A stretch of DNA of 21,190 bases. Source: an uncultured Oscillibacter sp. Its GTDB lineage: Bacteria > Bacillota > Clostridia > Oscillospirales > Oscillospiraceae. The DNA lies in the NCBI GenBank assembly GCA_902476875.1, contig CABSFC010000042.1, forward strand, positions 1 to 21,190, written 5' to 3'. Positions 13,216-19,682 of this stretch are shown in pieces. Positions within the stretch are counted from its first letter, which is position 1. The number at the start of each line of letters is the position of its first letter. Under the pieces are notes generated by a model. That model worked only from the letters and a program-made list of their open reading frames with translations. It was not told where the DNA came from and ran no database searches. The translations under genes were made by a program, and so were the position numbers.

Positions 13216-15609
13216 TTACCGCTCATGTGCCGCGGCGTATTTCTTGATGACAGAGGCGTTCACCAGCTTTTCCACCGCCCCGCCGTGCCGGACGATCAGA
13301 GTGGGGGCCTGCTGGATGCCGTATTGGCTCACCAGGTCCATGTGCTCGCTGACGTCCATCGCCGTGTAGGCGAGCCCCGCCTTCTCCAGCTCGCTTTTGG
13401 CGATCTTGCAGTTGGGGCAGGTCCTGGTGGTGAACAGGAACAGCCCGTCCTCCGCCTGGGGCGCGGCGGGGGTGGCGGCTCCGGCGTCGGGAGCGGCCGC
13501 GCTCTCCCGGTCGCACAGGCGGCGGCCCTCCAGCCGGGAGTTCTCCACGTCGTACTCCCTCCGGTCCTGGAACTCCTGGACCTTGCCGTCGTTCCAGTTC
13601 TGGATGGGGCGGTAGTATCCGGTGATGCGGCTCCACACCTCGCAGGTCTTGCCGCACTTGGGGCAGGTGCCGTGCTCGCCGGAGAGGTAGCCGTGCTCCG
13701 GGCAGATGGAGTAGGTGGGGGACATGGTGTAGTAGGGCAGCTTGAAGTTCTCCGCGATCTTCCGCACCAGATTGGCGGCGGCCTTCCAGTCCGGCAGCTT
13801 CTCGCCCAGGAAAGCGTGGAACACGGTGCCGGAGGTGTACAGCGTCTGCAGCTCGTCCTGGATGGCCAGGGCGTCGAAGATGTCGGCGGTGTAGCCCACC
13901 GGCAGGTGGGAGCTGTTGGTGTAATACGGGGTGTCGCCGGGATTTCTGGCGGCGGTGATGATGTCTGGGTACTTCTCCACGTCGTGCTTCGCCAGGCGAT
14001 AGGTGGTGGACTCGGCGGGGGTGGCCTCCAGGTTGTAGAGGTCGCCGTACATCTCCTGGTAGTCGGAAAGCCGCTCCCGCATGTGGTTCAGCACGTCCTT
14101 GGCGAACCGCTGGGTCTCCGGGTGGGTCAGGTCCTTGCGGAGCCATTTGGCGTTGAGGCCCACCTCGTTCATACCGATGAGGCCGATGGTGGAGAAGTGG
14201 TTCTCAAAAGTGCCCAGGTAGTGCTTGGTGTAGGGGTACAGCCCCGCGTCCATCAGCCGGGTGATGACAGTGCGCTTGGTCTTCAGGGACCGGGCGGCGA
14301 TGTCCATCATGTGGTCCAGCCGCTGATAGAACTCCTCAGGGGTCTGGGAGAGGTAGGCGATGCGGGGCAGGTTGATGGTCACCACGCCCACGGAGCCGGT
14401 GGACTCACCGGAGCCGAAGAAGCCGCCGGACTTTTTCCGCAGCTCCCGCAGGTCCAGCCGCAGGCGGCAGCACATGCTGCGCACGTCGCTGGGCTCCATG
14501 TCGGAGTTGATGTAGTTGGAGAAATAGGGCGTGCCGTACTTGGCGGTCATCTCAAAGAGCAGACGGTTGTTCTCCGTGTCGCTCCAGTCGAAGTCCCTGG
14601 TGATGGAGTAGGTGGGGATGGGATACTGGAAGCCGTGGCCCACGGCGTCGCCCTCGGTCATGATCTCGATAAACGCCTTGTTCACCATGTCCATTTCGCG
14701 CTTGCACGCGCCGTAGGTGAAATCCATCTCCTTCCCGCCCACGATGGCGGGCAGGTTCTCCAGGTCCCTGGGCACCGTCCAGTCCAGGGTGATGTTGGAG
14801 AAGGGGGCCTGGGTGCCCCAGCGGGAGGGGGTGTTGACGCCGTAGACAAAGGACTGGACGCACTGCTTGACCTCTTTGTAGCTGAGGTTGTCCACCCGCA
14901 CGAAGGGGGCGAGATAGGTATCAAAGGAGGAAAACGCCTGAGCGCCGGCCCACTCGTTCTGCATGATGCCCAGGAAGTTCACCATCTGGTTGCAGAGGGT
15001 GGAGAGGTGGCTGGCGGGGGCGGAGTTGATCTTCCCCGGGATGCCCAGCCCCTGCTGAATGAGCTGCTTCAGGCTCCACCCGGCGCAGTAGCCGGTGAGC
15101 ATGGAGAGGTCGTGGAGGTGGATGTCGCCGCTCTTGTGGGCTCTGGCGATCTCCTCGTCATAAATCTCGCTGAGCCAGTAGTTGGCGGTGATGGCGCCGG
15201 AGTTGGACAGGATCAGGCCGCCCACGGAGTAGGTGACGGTGGAGTTCTCCTTCACCCGCCAGTCGTTGATGTGGACATAGTTGTCCACAAGCTCCTTGTA
15301 GTCCAGCATGGTGGAGTTCAGGTTGCGGATCTTCTCCCGCTGCTTGCGGTAGAGGATGTAGACCTTGGCCACGTCGGCGTAGCCGGTTTTGCTGAGCACG
15401 TCCTCCACGCTGTCCTGGATGTCCTCCACCGTGACCTTGCCGTCGTGGATCTTGTCCTGGTAATCGGCTGTGACGCGCAGAGCCAGCAGGTCGATGATGT
15501 CGGGATTGTACTCCTTCTGGGTGGCCTCGAAAGCCTTGGTGATGGCGACGCTGATCTTCGAGATGTCGAAATCGGCGATCTTGCCATCCCGCTTGACAAC
15601 TTGATACAT
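13216..15609 (-). CDS. nrdD: Anaerobic (class III) ribonucleoside-triphosphate reductase with fused C-terminal glutaredoxin-like domain
   Basis: NrdD reduces ribonucleotides to deoxyribonucleotides with a glycyl radical. The 797-aa protein has an ATP-cone at about residues 1-95 (YQVVKRDGKIADFDISKIS), the catalytic barrel with GDIHLHDLSMLTGYCAG near 161 and MCCRLR at 379-384, a zinc site with CPEHGYLSGEHGTCPKCGKTC near 636-656 (core CPKC), and the radical motif RITGYYRP with Gly664. After an Ala/Pro-rich linker comes an extra domain at about 722-797 with FTTRTCPNCKIAKSE and QQAPTLIV, a CPNC redox pair and cis-Pro typical of glutaredoxins. Family members without the fusion end shortly after the radical site. 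The ATG has AGGGGAAG before it. Promoter and NrdR box lie upstream. Confidence 0.93.
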   Translation of the reverse strand: MYQVVKRDGKIADFDISKISVAITKAFEATQKEYNPDIIDLLALRVTADYQDKIHDGKVTVEDIQDSVEDVLSKTGYADVAKVYILYRKQREKIRNLNSTMLDYKELVDNYVHINDWRVKENSTVTYSVGGLILSNSGAITANYWLSEIYDEEIARAHKSGDIHLHDLSMLTGYCAGWSLKQLIQQGLGIPGKINSAPASHLSTLCNQMVNFLGIMQNEWAGAQAFSSFDTYLAPFVRVDNLSYKEVKQCVQSFVYGVNTPSRWGTQAPFSNITLDWTVPRDLENLPAIVGGKEMDFTYGACKREMDMVNKAFIEIMTEGDAVGHGFQYPIPTYSITRDFDWSDTENNRLLFEMTAKYGTPYFSNYINSDMEPSDVRSMCCRLRLDLRELRKKSGGFFGSGESTGSVGVVTINLPRIAYLSQTPEEFYQRLDHMMDIAARSLKTKRTVITRLMDAGLYPYTKHYLGTFENHFSTIGLIGMNEVGLNAKWLRKDLTHPETQRFAKDVLNHMRERLSDYQEMYGDLYNLEATPAESTTYRLAKHDVEKYPDIITAARNPGDTPYYTNSSHLPVGYTADIFDALAIQDELQTLYTSGTVFHAFLGEKLPDWKAAANLVRKIAENFKLPYYTMSPTYSICPEHGYLSGEHGTCPKCGKTCEVWSRITGYYRPIQNWNDGKVQEFQDRREYDVENSRLEGRRLCDRESAAAPDAGAATPAAPQAEDGLFLFTTRTCPNCKIAKSELEKAGLAYTAMDVSEHMDLVSQYGIQQAPTLIVRHGGAVEKLVNASVIKKYAAAHER

Positions 15610-15682
15610 AAAACTTCCCCTGCTTTCTCTTGATAGTACACATCTGGAAGGGCGCGCCGGCGCAGGGCGCCTCACAAAATCC

Positions 15683-15710
15683 ATTCTACCACATCTTGGA
15701 GAGAAGTCAA
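15683..15710 (-). promoter_or_regulatory. nrdD promoter
   Basis: On the minus strand TTGACT (15705-15710) and TAGAAT (15683-15688) are spaced by 16 bases. The start would be near 15676, leaving a GC-rich leader of about 65 bases that can fold into hairpins around 15650-15672. Confidence 0.7.
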
Positions 15711-15719
15711 GGAGCTAAA

Positions 15720-15735
15720 ACACAATATATTGTGT
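15720..15735. promoter_or_regulatory. NrdR box upstream of nrdD
   Basis: The 16-base palindrome acacaatatattgtgt matches the NrdR consensus ACACWATATATWGTGT at every position. It lies ten bases upstream of the -35 element. A weak second copy at 15689-15704 sits 15 bases away, the spacing usual for NrdR box pairs, over the promoter spacer. NrdR represses ribonucleotide reductase genes when dATP is high. Confidence 0.85.
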
Positions 15736-15770
15736 TTCTTTTCGTAAAAAACGCCGAATCTTCCCAAAAT

Positions 15771-16481
15771 CTAGTTCGTGCCCCGGAGCTCCACGGAGCC
15801 GAAGAACGGCTCCGCCGCCTCCGCCAGCGCCCGCATTTCCGCCGGGGCCAGTCCGTGGCAGCCCCGGCCCACCAGGTCCCCGGAGTCCACGAAGGTCTGC
15901 AGAAAATACCGGGAGCCGGGGGCGGCGGGGGAGTCGCCAGCCCATTGACCGATGGCGCGGATGTCCTCCGGGGTGTGGAACTCCCGGACCGCCGTGGTGC
16001 GGAACTCGAATTCCACGCCGCTATGTTTCAGGAGGCGGACGCTCTCCTCCACCGGGGCGGTGTCAAAGCCCGGGACGCCCACGGTCGCCCCGTACTTCTC
16101 CCGGCTGTTTTTCACGTCCATGGCCACATAGTCCACCAGCCCCCGCGCCAGAATGTCCGCCAGAGCCTCCGGATAGCAGCCGTTGGTGTCCAGTTTCACC
16201 GCGAAGCCCAGCGCCCGGACCTTTGCCAGAAAGTCCGCCGCGCCGGGCTGCATCAGCGGCTCCCCGCCGGAGAGGACCACGCCGTCCAGCAGCCCCTTCC
16301 GGGAGGCCAGGAAGTCCAGCACCTCCCGCTCCGGCAGCTCCGGCGTCTCCGCCAGACGGGTCACCAGCGGCGCGTTGTGACAGAAGGGACACCGCAGGTT
16401 GCAGCCCCCGGCGAACACCGTGGCCGCCAGCCGGCCGGGGAAATCCACCATTGCCAGCTTTTGCAGTCCGCAGAGGTACAC
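15771..16481 (-). CDS. nrdG: Anaerobic ribonucleotide reductase activating protein (radical SAM)
   Basis: NrdG uses S-adenosylmethionine and a 4Fe-4S cluster to put the glycyl radical on NrdD. The protein is about 236 aa and starts MYLCGLQKLAMVDFPGR, the usual N-terminus of this clostridial NrdG type. The cluster motif GGCNLRCPFCHN (Cx3Cx2C) lies near residue 28, followed by VVLSGGEPLMQPG near 90 and VKLDTNGCYP near 115, both typical of radical SAM activases. The start is a GTG at 16481, ten bases after AAGGAG; GTGs at 16490 and 16505 are in frame but lie on or before that site. It has its own promoter with an NrdR box and lies 161 bases upstream of nrdD, in the same direction. Confidence 0.92.
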   Translation of the reverse strand: MYLCGLQKLAMVDFPGRLAATVFAGGCNLRCPFCHNAPLVTRLAETPELPEREVLDFLASRKGLLDGVVLSGGEPLMQPGAADFLAKVRALGFAVKLDTNGCYPEALADILARGLVDYVAMDVKNSREKYGATVGVPGFDTAPVEESVRLLKHSGVEFEFRTTAVREFHTPEDIRAIGQWAGDSPAAPGSRYFLQTFVDSGDLVGRGCHGLAPAEMRALAEAAEPFFGSVELRGTN

Positions 16482-16501
16482 GGGCTCCACACTCCTTTCA
16501 A

Positions 16502-16517
16502 ACACAAGATATTGTTA
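16502..16517. promoter_or_regulatory. NrdR box upstream of nrdG
   Basis: The sequence acacaagatattgtta agrees with the NrdR consensus at 13 of 16 positions. It lies over the start site and touches the -10 element of the nrdG promoter. It supports joint NrdR control of nrdG and nrdD. Confidence 0.7.
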
Positions 16518-16545
16518 TTATAGTGCATGACACCCACAAGAACAA
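16517..16545 (-). promoter_or_regulatory. nrdG promoter
   Basis: On the minus strand TTGTTC (16540-16545) and a perfect TATAAT (16517-16522) are spaced by 17 bases. The start would be near 16510, about 29 bases before the GTG start. Confidence 0.7.
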
Positions 16546-16604
16546 GAGGCGTATGCAACAAAACCAAAGGGGACGAAACTTTCCTCGCCAAAAATTCGTC
16601 TGTA

Positions 16605-16613
16605 TGTTAAAAT
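16605..16613 (+). promoter_or_regulatory. Extended -10 promoter of the four-gene membrane cassette
   Basis: TGT followed by TAAAAT forms an extended -10 element. No good -35 is visible at 16-18 bases. It lies about 20 bases before the first start codon of the cassette and diverges from the nrdG promoter. Confidence 0.45.
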
Positions 16614-16635
16614 AGAGAAAAAGGAGGGGATGACG

Positions 16636-17628
16636 GTGAAACGGACGCTGACCGTTTGCTGCGCCGGGCACTTCCTGGTGGACTTCGCCTGCGCGTTTTT
16701 GCTGTTTCGCACCCTGCGGGGGGACGCCGCCTGGGGCGGGCTGCTGTTGGCCTATAACTTCTGCGCCTTCGCCGTGCAGATGCCCCTGGGCCTGCTGGCG
16801 GACCGCTGGGACCGGGACGCTCTGGTGGCCGCCGTGGGCGCGCTGTTGGTGATGCTGGCCTACGGGCTGACCGCCCTGCCCTGGGTGGCCGTGGCGGTGG
16901 TGGGCCTGGGCAATGCCGCTTTCCACGTGGGCGGCGGGCTGGAGACGCTGTCCCTCTCCGGGGAGCGGGCCGGACCGCTGGGGCTGTTCGTGGCCCCCGG
17001 CGCGGTGGGGCTGTTCCTCGGAACGCTGCTGGGCGGGGCCGGGGCGTTTCCCCTGTGGCCGGTGCCCTTTCTGCTGCTGTTCGCCGCCGCGGCCCTGCTG
17101 TGGGCGCGGACCGACCGCCCGGAGATATGCGGGACCCCGGCGGCGGAGGGCCGTCCGGCGCTGCCCCTGTTGCTGCTTTTGGCGGTGGTGGTGCTGCGGT
17201 CCCACGTGGGCATGTCGCTGACCTTTCCGTGGAAGGGGGAGGGCCACTGGGCGCTGGTCCTGGTGCTGGCCCTGGCCCTGGGCAAGGCCGCCGGGGGGTA
17301 TCTGGCGGACCGCTTCGGCTTTCCGCCCACCGCCGCCGGGTCGCTGCTCCTGTCGGCGGCGCTGCTGCTGACGCCGGGGCTGCCCGCCTGCGGCGTGGCG
17401 GCGGTCTTCCTCTTCAACATGACCATGCCCCTGACGCTGTGGGCCGCCGCCCGGCTGCTGCCGGGGACCCGGGGCTTCGCCTTCGGCCTGCTGACCTTCG
17501 GGCTGTTTCTGGGGTTCCTGCCCGCCGCCTTCGGCGCGCCCGCCCTGTCCGGCCCCGCCGCCGCGCTGTGGGCGCTGGCGTCGCTGGCCTTGCTGCTGCC
17601 GGGCCTGAAAAGGGCGGTGGGGAAGTGA
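16636..17628 (+). CDS. MFS-like multi-span membrane transporter
   Basis: The protein of about 330 aa is hydrophobic almost throughout, with around ten to twelve predicted membrane segments. The pattern GLLADRWDRDALVAAVGALL after the second segment is the MFS loop signature (D-R-x-x-R/D type), and a related KAAGGYLADRFGFPPTAAG appears in the second half, as expected for the two MFS repeats. It is shorter than the usual 400 residues. The opening CCAGHFLVDFACAFLLF recalls the fosmidomycin-resistance-like branch, but substrate cannot be told. A GTG at 16636 is eight bases after AGGAGG; an ATG at 16630 is only two bases after it. The stop overlaps the next gene by three bases. It leads an operon of four membrane or exported proteins. 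Confidence 0.75.
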   Translation: MKRTLTVCCAGHFLVDFACAFLLFRTLRGDAAWGGLLLAYNFCAFAVQMPLGLLADRWDRDALVAAVGALLVMLAYGLTALPWVAVAVVGLGNAAFHVGGGLETLSLSGERAGPLGLFVAPGAVGLFLGTLLGGAGAFPLWPVPFLLLFAAAALLWARTDRPEICGTPAAEGRPALPLLLLLAVVVLRSHVGMSLTFPWKGEGHWALVLVLALALGKAAGGYLADRFGFPPTAAGSLLLSAALLLTPGLPACGVAAVFLFNMTMPLTLWAAARLLPGTRGFAFGLLTFGLFLGFLPAAFGAPALSGPAAALWALASLALLLPGLKRAVGK

Positions 17629-17963
17629 GATTCTCCACCTTTGGGGCCTCCCTGGGGCTGACGCTGGCGCTGGAGGTGCCCTTCGCCTACTGCTGGGGCC
17701 TGCGGGACCGGCATGACCTGACCGTGGCGGTGCTGGTGAATGTGCTGACCAACCCTGCCGTGGTTCTGCTCTATTTTCTGGTGACCGCCCGCACCGGCTG
17801 GCCCCGGTTCGCGGTACAGCTGCCGCTGGAGGCCCTGGCGGTGGCCGTGGAGGCGGTGTGCTACCGGACGTGCGTGCGGGATGTCCGCCATCCCGCGCTG
17901 CTGTCCCTGTGCGCCAACGGGTTTTCCTACGGCGCGGGACTGCTGCTGAACACACTGGTTTGA
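17625..17963 (+). CDS. Hypothetical small multi-span membrane protein (112 aa)
   Basis: The protein starts at a GTG inside the last codons of the MFS-like gene (GTGA overlap) with a GGTGGGG ribosome binding site. It has about four hydrophobic segments, at roughly residues 5-25, 32-54, 63-81 and 91-110. The segment LTVAVLVNVLTNPAVVLLYFL is distinctive: I have seen similar Asn-Val-Leu-Thr-Asn-Pro proteins in other Clostridia, always unnamed. No catalytic motif is visible. A similar short run, LCANGFSYGAGLLLN, closes the protein. The tight spacing shows that it is co-translated with the transporter and probably works with it or with the two exported proteins that follow. Confidence 0.8.
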   Translation: MRFSTFGASLGLTLALEVPFAYCWGLRDRHDLTVAVLVNVLTNPAVVLLYFLVTARTGWPRFAVQLPLEALAVAVEAVCYRTCVRDVRHPALLSLCANGFSYGAGLLLNTLV

Positions 17964-17975
17964 GGAGGAATGGAT

Positions 17976-18170
17976 ATGAAAAAAGCGCTGTATTTATGGA
18001 TCGCTGTGCTGGCCGTCTGCGGCCTGACCACCACGGCCTTTGCCGATGCGATCGCCGAGCCGTCGGCCACGATCCCTGGCAGGGCGGGCCTGTGGCTGCT
18101 GATTCTGCTGATCGCCCTGGTGTTTGTGACGCTTTACATCGCATCAAAGCATGGAGGAAAACGGAAATGA
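17976..18170 (+). CDS. Hypothetical 64-aa exported single-span protein with DAIAEP motif
   Basis: The protein has a signal peptide (residues 1-23, cut after FA), then DAIAEPSATIPGR, then one membrane segment (about 38-56) and a basic tail SKHGGKRK. If the signal is cut, only about 14 residues remain outside the cell. The start at 17976 is seven bases after AGGAGG; an ATG at 17970 nearly touches it and is unlikely. The stop overlaps the next start codon by four bases (ATGA). The six residues after the cut resemble those of the next protein (DIIWEP). The function is unknown. Confidence 0.8.
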   Translation: MKKALYLWIAVLAVCGLTTTAFADAIAEPSATIPGRAGLWLLILLIALVFVTLYIASKHGGKRK

Positions 18171-18964
18171 AACGACTGCTCTGCGCACTTCTGGCCGTCT
18201 GGCTGCTGGCGGTCCCGGCTCTGGCGGATATCATCTGGGAGCCGCAAAACAGCTTTTACCAGCGCCATCAGAGCCAGTGTGAGCCGGAGGACCGGCAGTA
18301 TCTGACCAATGGCCCGGAGGACGCGGTCTCCCTGCTGGAAAGTCCGGGGGGCAAGCTGCTGGCAAAGGTCAAAAATGGCGCCCGGCTGTACATCAATCAC
18401 ATTTATACCGGGAAGGAGGGCGCCTGGGGGCTTGTGAATTATGACGCCGATTGGGCGCCGGAGGACTACCTGGAGACGGCGGAGGGCGCTTCCGGCGGAG
18501 AGGCGTGGGTCCCGATGGACGAAATGCTCCTCCGCTACGACCAGCAGTCCTTCCGGGAGGACCATGCCGGCGAATTCGTCGTGGAGGAGCGGACGATCTC
18601 CCTCAGCGGCCTGCGCTACTGCAGCTATGAATTTCCCGGCGGAGAGCTGGAGTTCCAGCAGCAAAACCCGGAAAGCGAGGCGGAGGTCACGGTCCGGGAG
18701 CTTTATACGGACGAAGCGGGCCGGGAATGGGGATATGCCGGCTATTTCTACGGCTCCCGGGACATCTGGTTCTGCCTGTCTGACCTGGAGGACCCGGACC
18801 TCCCCGTGGAGGAGCATGCGGCGGTCCCCTATACGGCTCCGGAGAAGACGGATGCGGAGGCGCGGGAAGAGACGGCCGGGGCATGGCTGCCCGTCGCGGT
18901 GGTCCTGGTCTGCGGCGTGACGGCGGCGCTGCTGCTCCGCATGAAAAAGAAAAAACAGGCGTGA
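18167..18964 (+). CDS. Hypothetical membrane-anchored extracellular protein, SH3-like, with DIIWEP motif
   Basis: The 265-aa protein has a signal peptide (1-20), a mature end starting DIIWEPQNSFYQRH, a probable bacterial SH3-like segment at about 50-120 (VSLLESPGGKLLAKVKNGA, then WGLVNYDADWAPEDYLE and WVPMDEM), a second strand-rich region to about 200, and a C-terminal membrane segment (about 239-257) followed by RMKKKKQA. This is a type I surface anchor with nearly all of the chain outside. SH3-like domains in such proteins often bind peptidoglycan or peptides, but no ligand is evident here. The ATG overlaps the previous gene and has GGAGG in front. A strong terminator follows, so this is the last gene of the cassette. 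Confidence 0.82.
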   Translation: MKRLLCALLAVWLLAVPALADIIWEPQNSFYQRHQSQCEPEDRQYLTNGPEDAVSLLESPGGKLLAKVKNGARLYINHIYTGKEGAWGLVNYDADWAPEDYLETAEGASGGEAWVPMDEMLLRYDQQSFREDHAGEFVVEERTISLSGLRYCSYEFPGGELEFQQQNPESEAEVTVRELYTDEAGREWGYAGYFYGSRDIWFCLSDLEDPDLPVEEHAAVPYTAPEKTDAEAREETAGAWLPVAVVLVCGVTAALLLRMKKKKQA

Positions 18965-18969
18965 GAGAG

Positions 18970-19002
18970 GCCCATCGGAAGCCCGCGCTTCCGATGGGCT
19001 TT
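18970..19002 (+). terminator. Terminator of the membrane cassette
   Basis: A perfect 12-bp stem (18970-18981 with 18988-18999) around a six-base loop begins six bases after the stop and is followed by only three T residues. Confidence 0.8.
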
Positions 19003-19047
19003 GGCGCATATCCTTTAAAAATTTTCCATAAAATCCAGATGGAACTG

Positions 19048-19056
19048 TGGTATAGT
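19048..19056 (+). promoter_or_regulatory. Extended -10 promoter of the PAP2 gene
   Basis: TGG followed by TATAGT makes an extended -10 element. The -35 region is AT-rich without a good match. A start near 19063 would rule out the ATG at 19065 unless the message is leaderless, favouring a start further down. Confidence 0.5.
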
Positions 19057-19088
19057 GGGGATACATGACACCGGAAGGGGAGATGCCT

Positions 19089-19616
19089 GTGGCGGCTTTG
19101 GAACTTGCGATACTGGACTGGATACAGCTTCATCTGCGCTGCGGCTTTCTGGACGCGGTGCTGCCGGCGGTCAGCCGGACCTGCAACCACGGCGAGCTGT
19201 GGATCGCGCTGGCGGCTATCCTGCTGCTGGTGAAGCGCCAGCGCCAGGGCGCCGCCGTGGCCTGCGCCCTGGCGCTGGACCTGGTCAGCTGCAACATGAT
19301 CTTAAAGCCCCTCATCGGCCGCATCCGGCCCTTCGCGGTGAACACGGCGGTGGAGCTGCTGACATCGCCGCCCGTGGACGCGTCGTTCCCCTCGGGCCAC
19401 ACGGCGGCGTCCTTCGCGGCGGTGTTCGCCCTGAAAGCCGCCGGGAGCCCCTTGTGGAAGCCCGCTCTGGCGGCGGCGCTGGTCATCGCTTTTTCACGGC
19501 TGTACCTGTATGTCCACTGGCCCAGCGACGTGCTGGGCGGCGCGGTGCTGGGGGCCGCCGTGGGCTGGGCCGGGGCAAAGCTCGTCAAAGCGGTGGAAAC
19601 CCGGCGCGGTCATTGA
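19089..19616 (+). CDS. PAP2-family membrane phosphatase
   Basis: PAP2 phosphatases remove phosphate from lipid phosphates such as phosphatidic acid or undecaprenyl pyrophosphate at the outer face of the membrane. The protein of about 175 aa has the three signature motifs: KPLIGRIRP near residue 76, PSGHTAA near 101 and SRLYLYVHWPSDVLGG near 136, with the catalytic His of each late motif present. About five to six membrane segments fit the family. The start is taken as the GTG at 19089, six bases after AAGGGGAG; ATGs at 19083 and 19065 are in frame but the first touches that site. It is a single gene with its own promoter and a terminator that overlaps the stop codon. Confidence 0.9.
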   Translation: MAALELAILDWIQLHLRCGFLDAVLPAVSRTCNHGELWIALAAILLLVKRQRQGAAVACALALDLVSCNMILKPLIGRIRPFAVNTAVELLTSPPVDASFPSGHTAASFAAVFALKAAGSPLWKPALAAALVIAFSRLYLYVHWPSDVLGGAVLGAAVGWAGAKLVKAVETRRGH

Positions 19617-19631
19617 CCGCGCCGGGTTTTT
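19597..19631 (+). terminator. Terminator overlapping the PAP2 stop codon
   Basis: Arms 19597-19612 and 19614-19629 are perfectly complementary, with the centre forming the loop, and end in a run of five T. The TGA stop (19614-19616) lies within the second arm, so the last six codons are part of the stem. Confidence 0.9.
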
Positions 19632-19682
19632 GCTGTGCGCGCACCGTGGGGTCCGCCCGGACGCCCGCCGTATTTCAGGCGG

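Noticed and set aside
11968..15633. Plus-strand open frame of 1,221 codons
   Set aside because: Only its first 41 codons resemble a protein (MerR). The rest is antisense to trxB and nrdD, which have full family motifs, and is open because of high GC at third codon positions.
16498..18234. Minus-strand open frame of 578 codons opposite the membrane cassette
   Set aside because: Pro/Gln/Arg/Gly-rich shadow frame; the plus-strand genes have membrane segments, ribosome binding sites and coupled overlaps.
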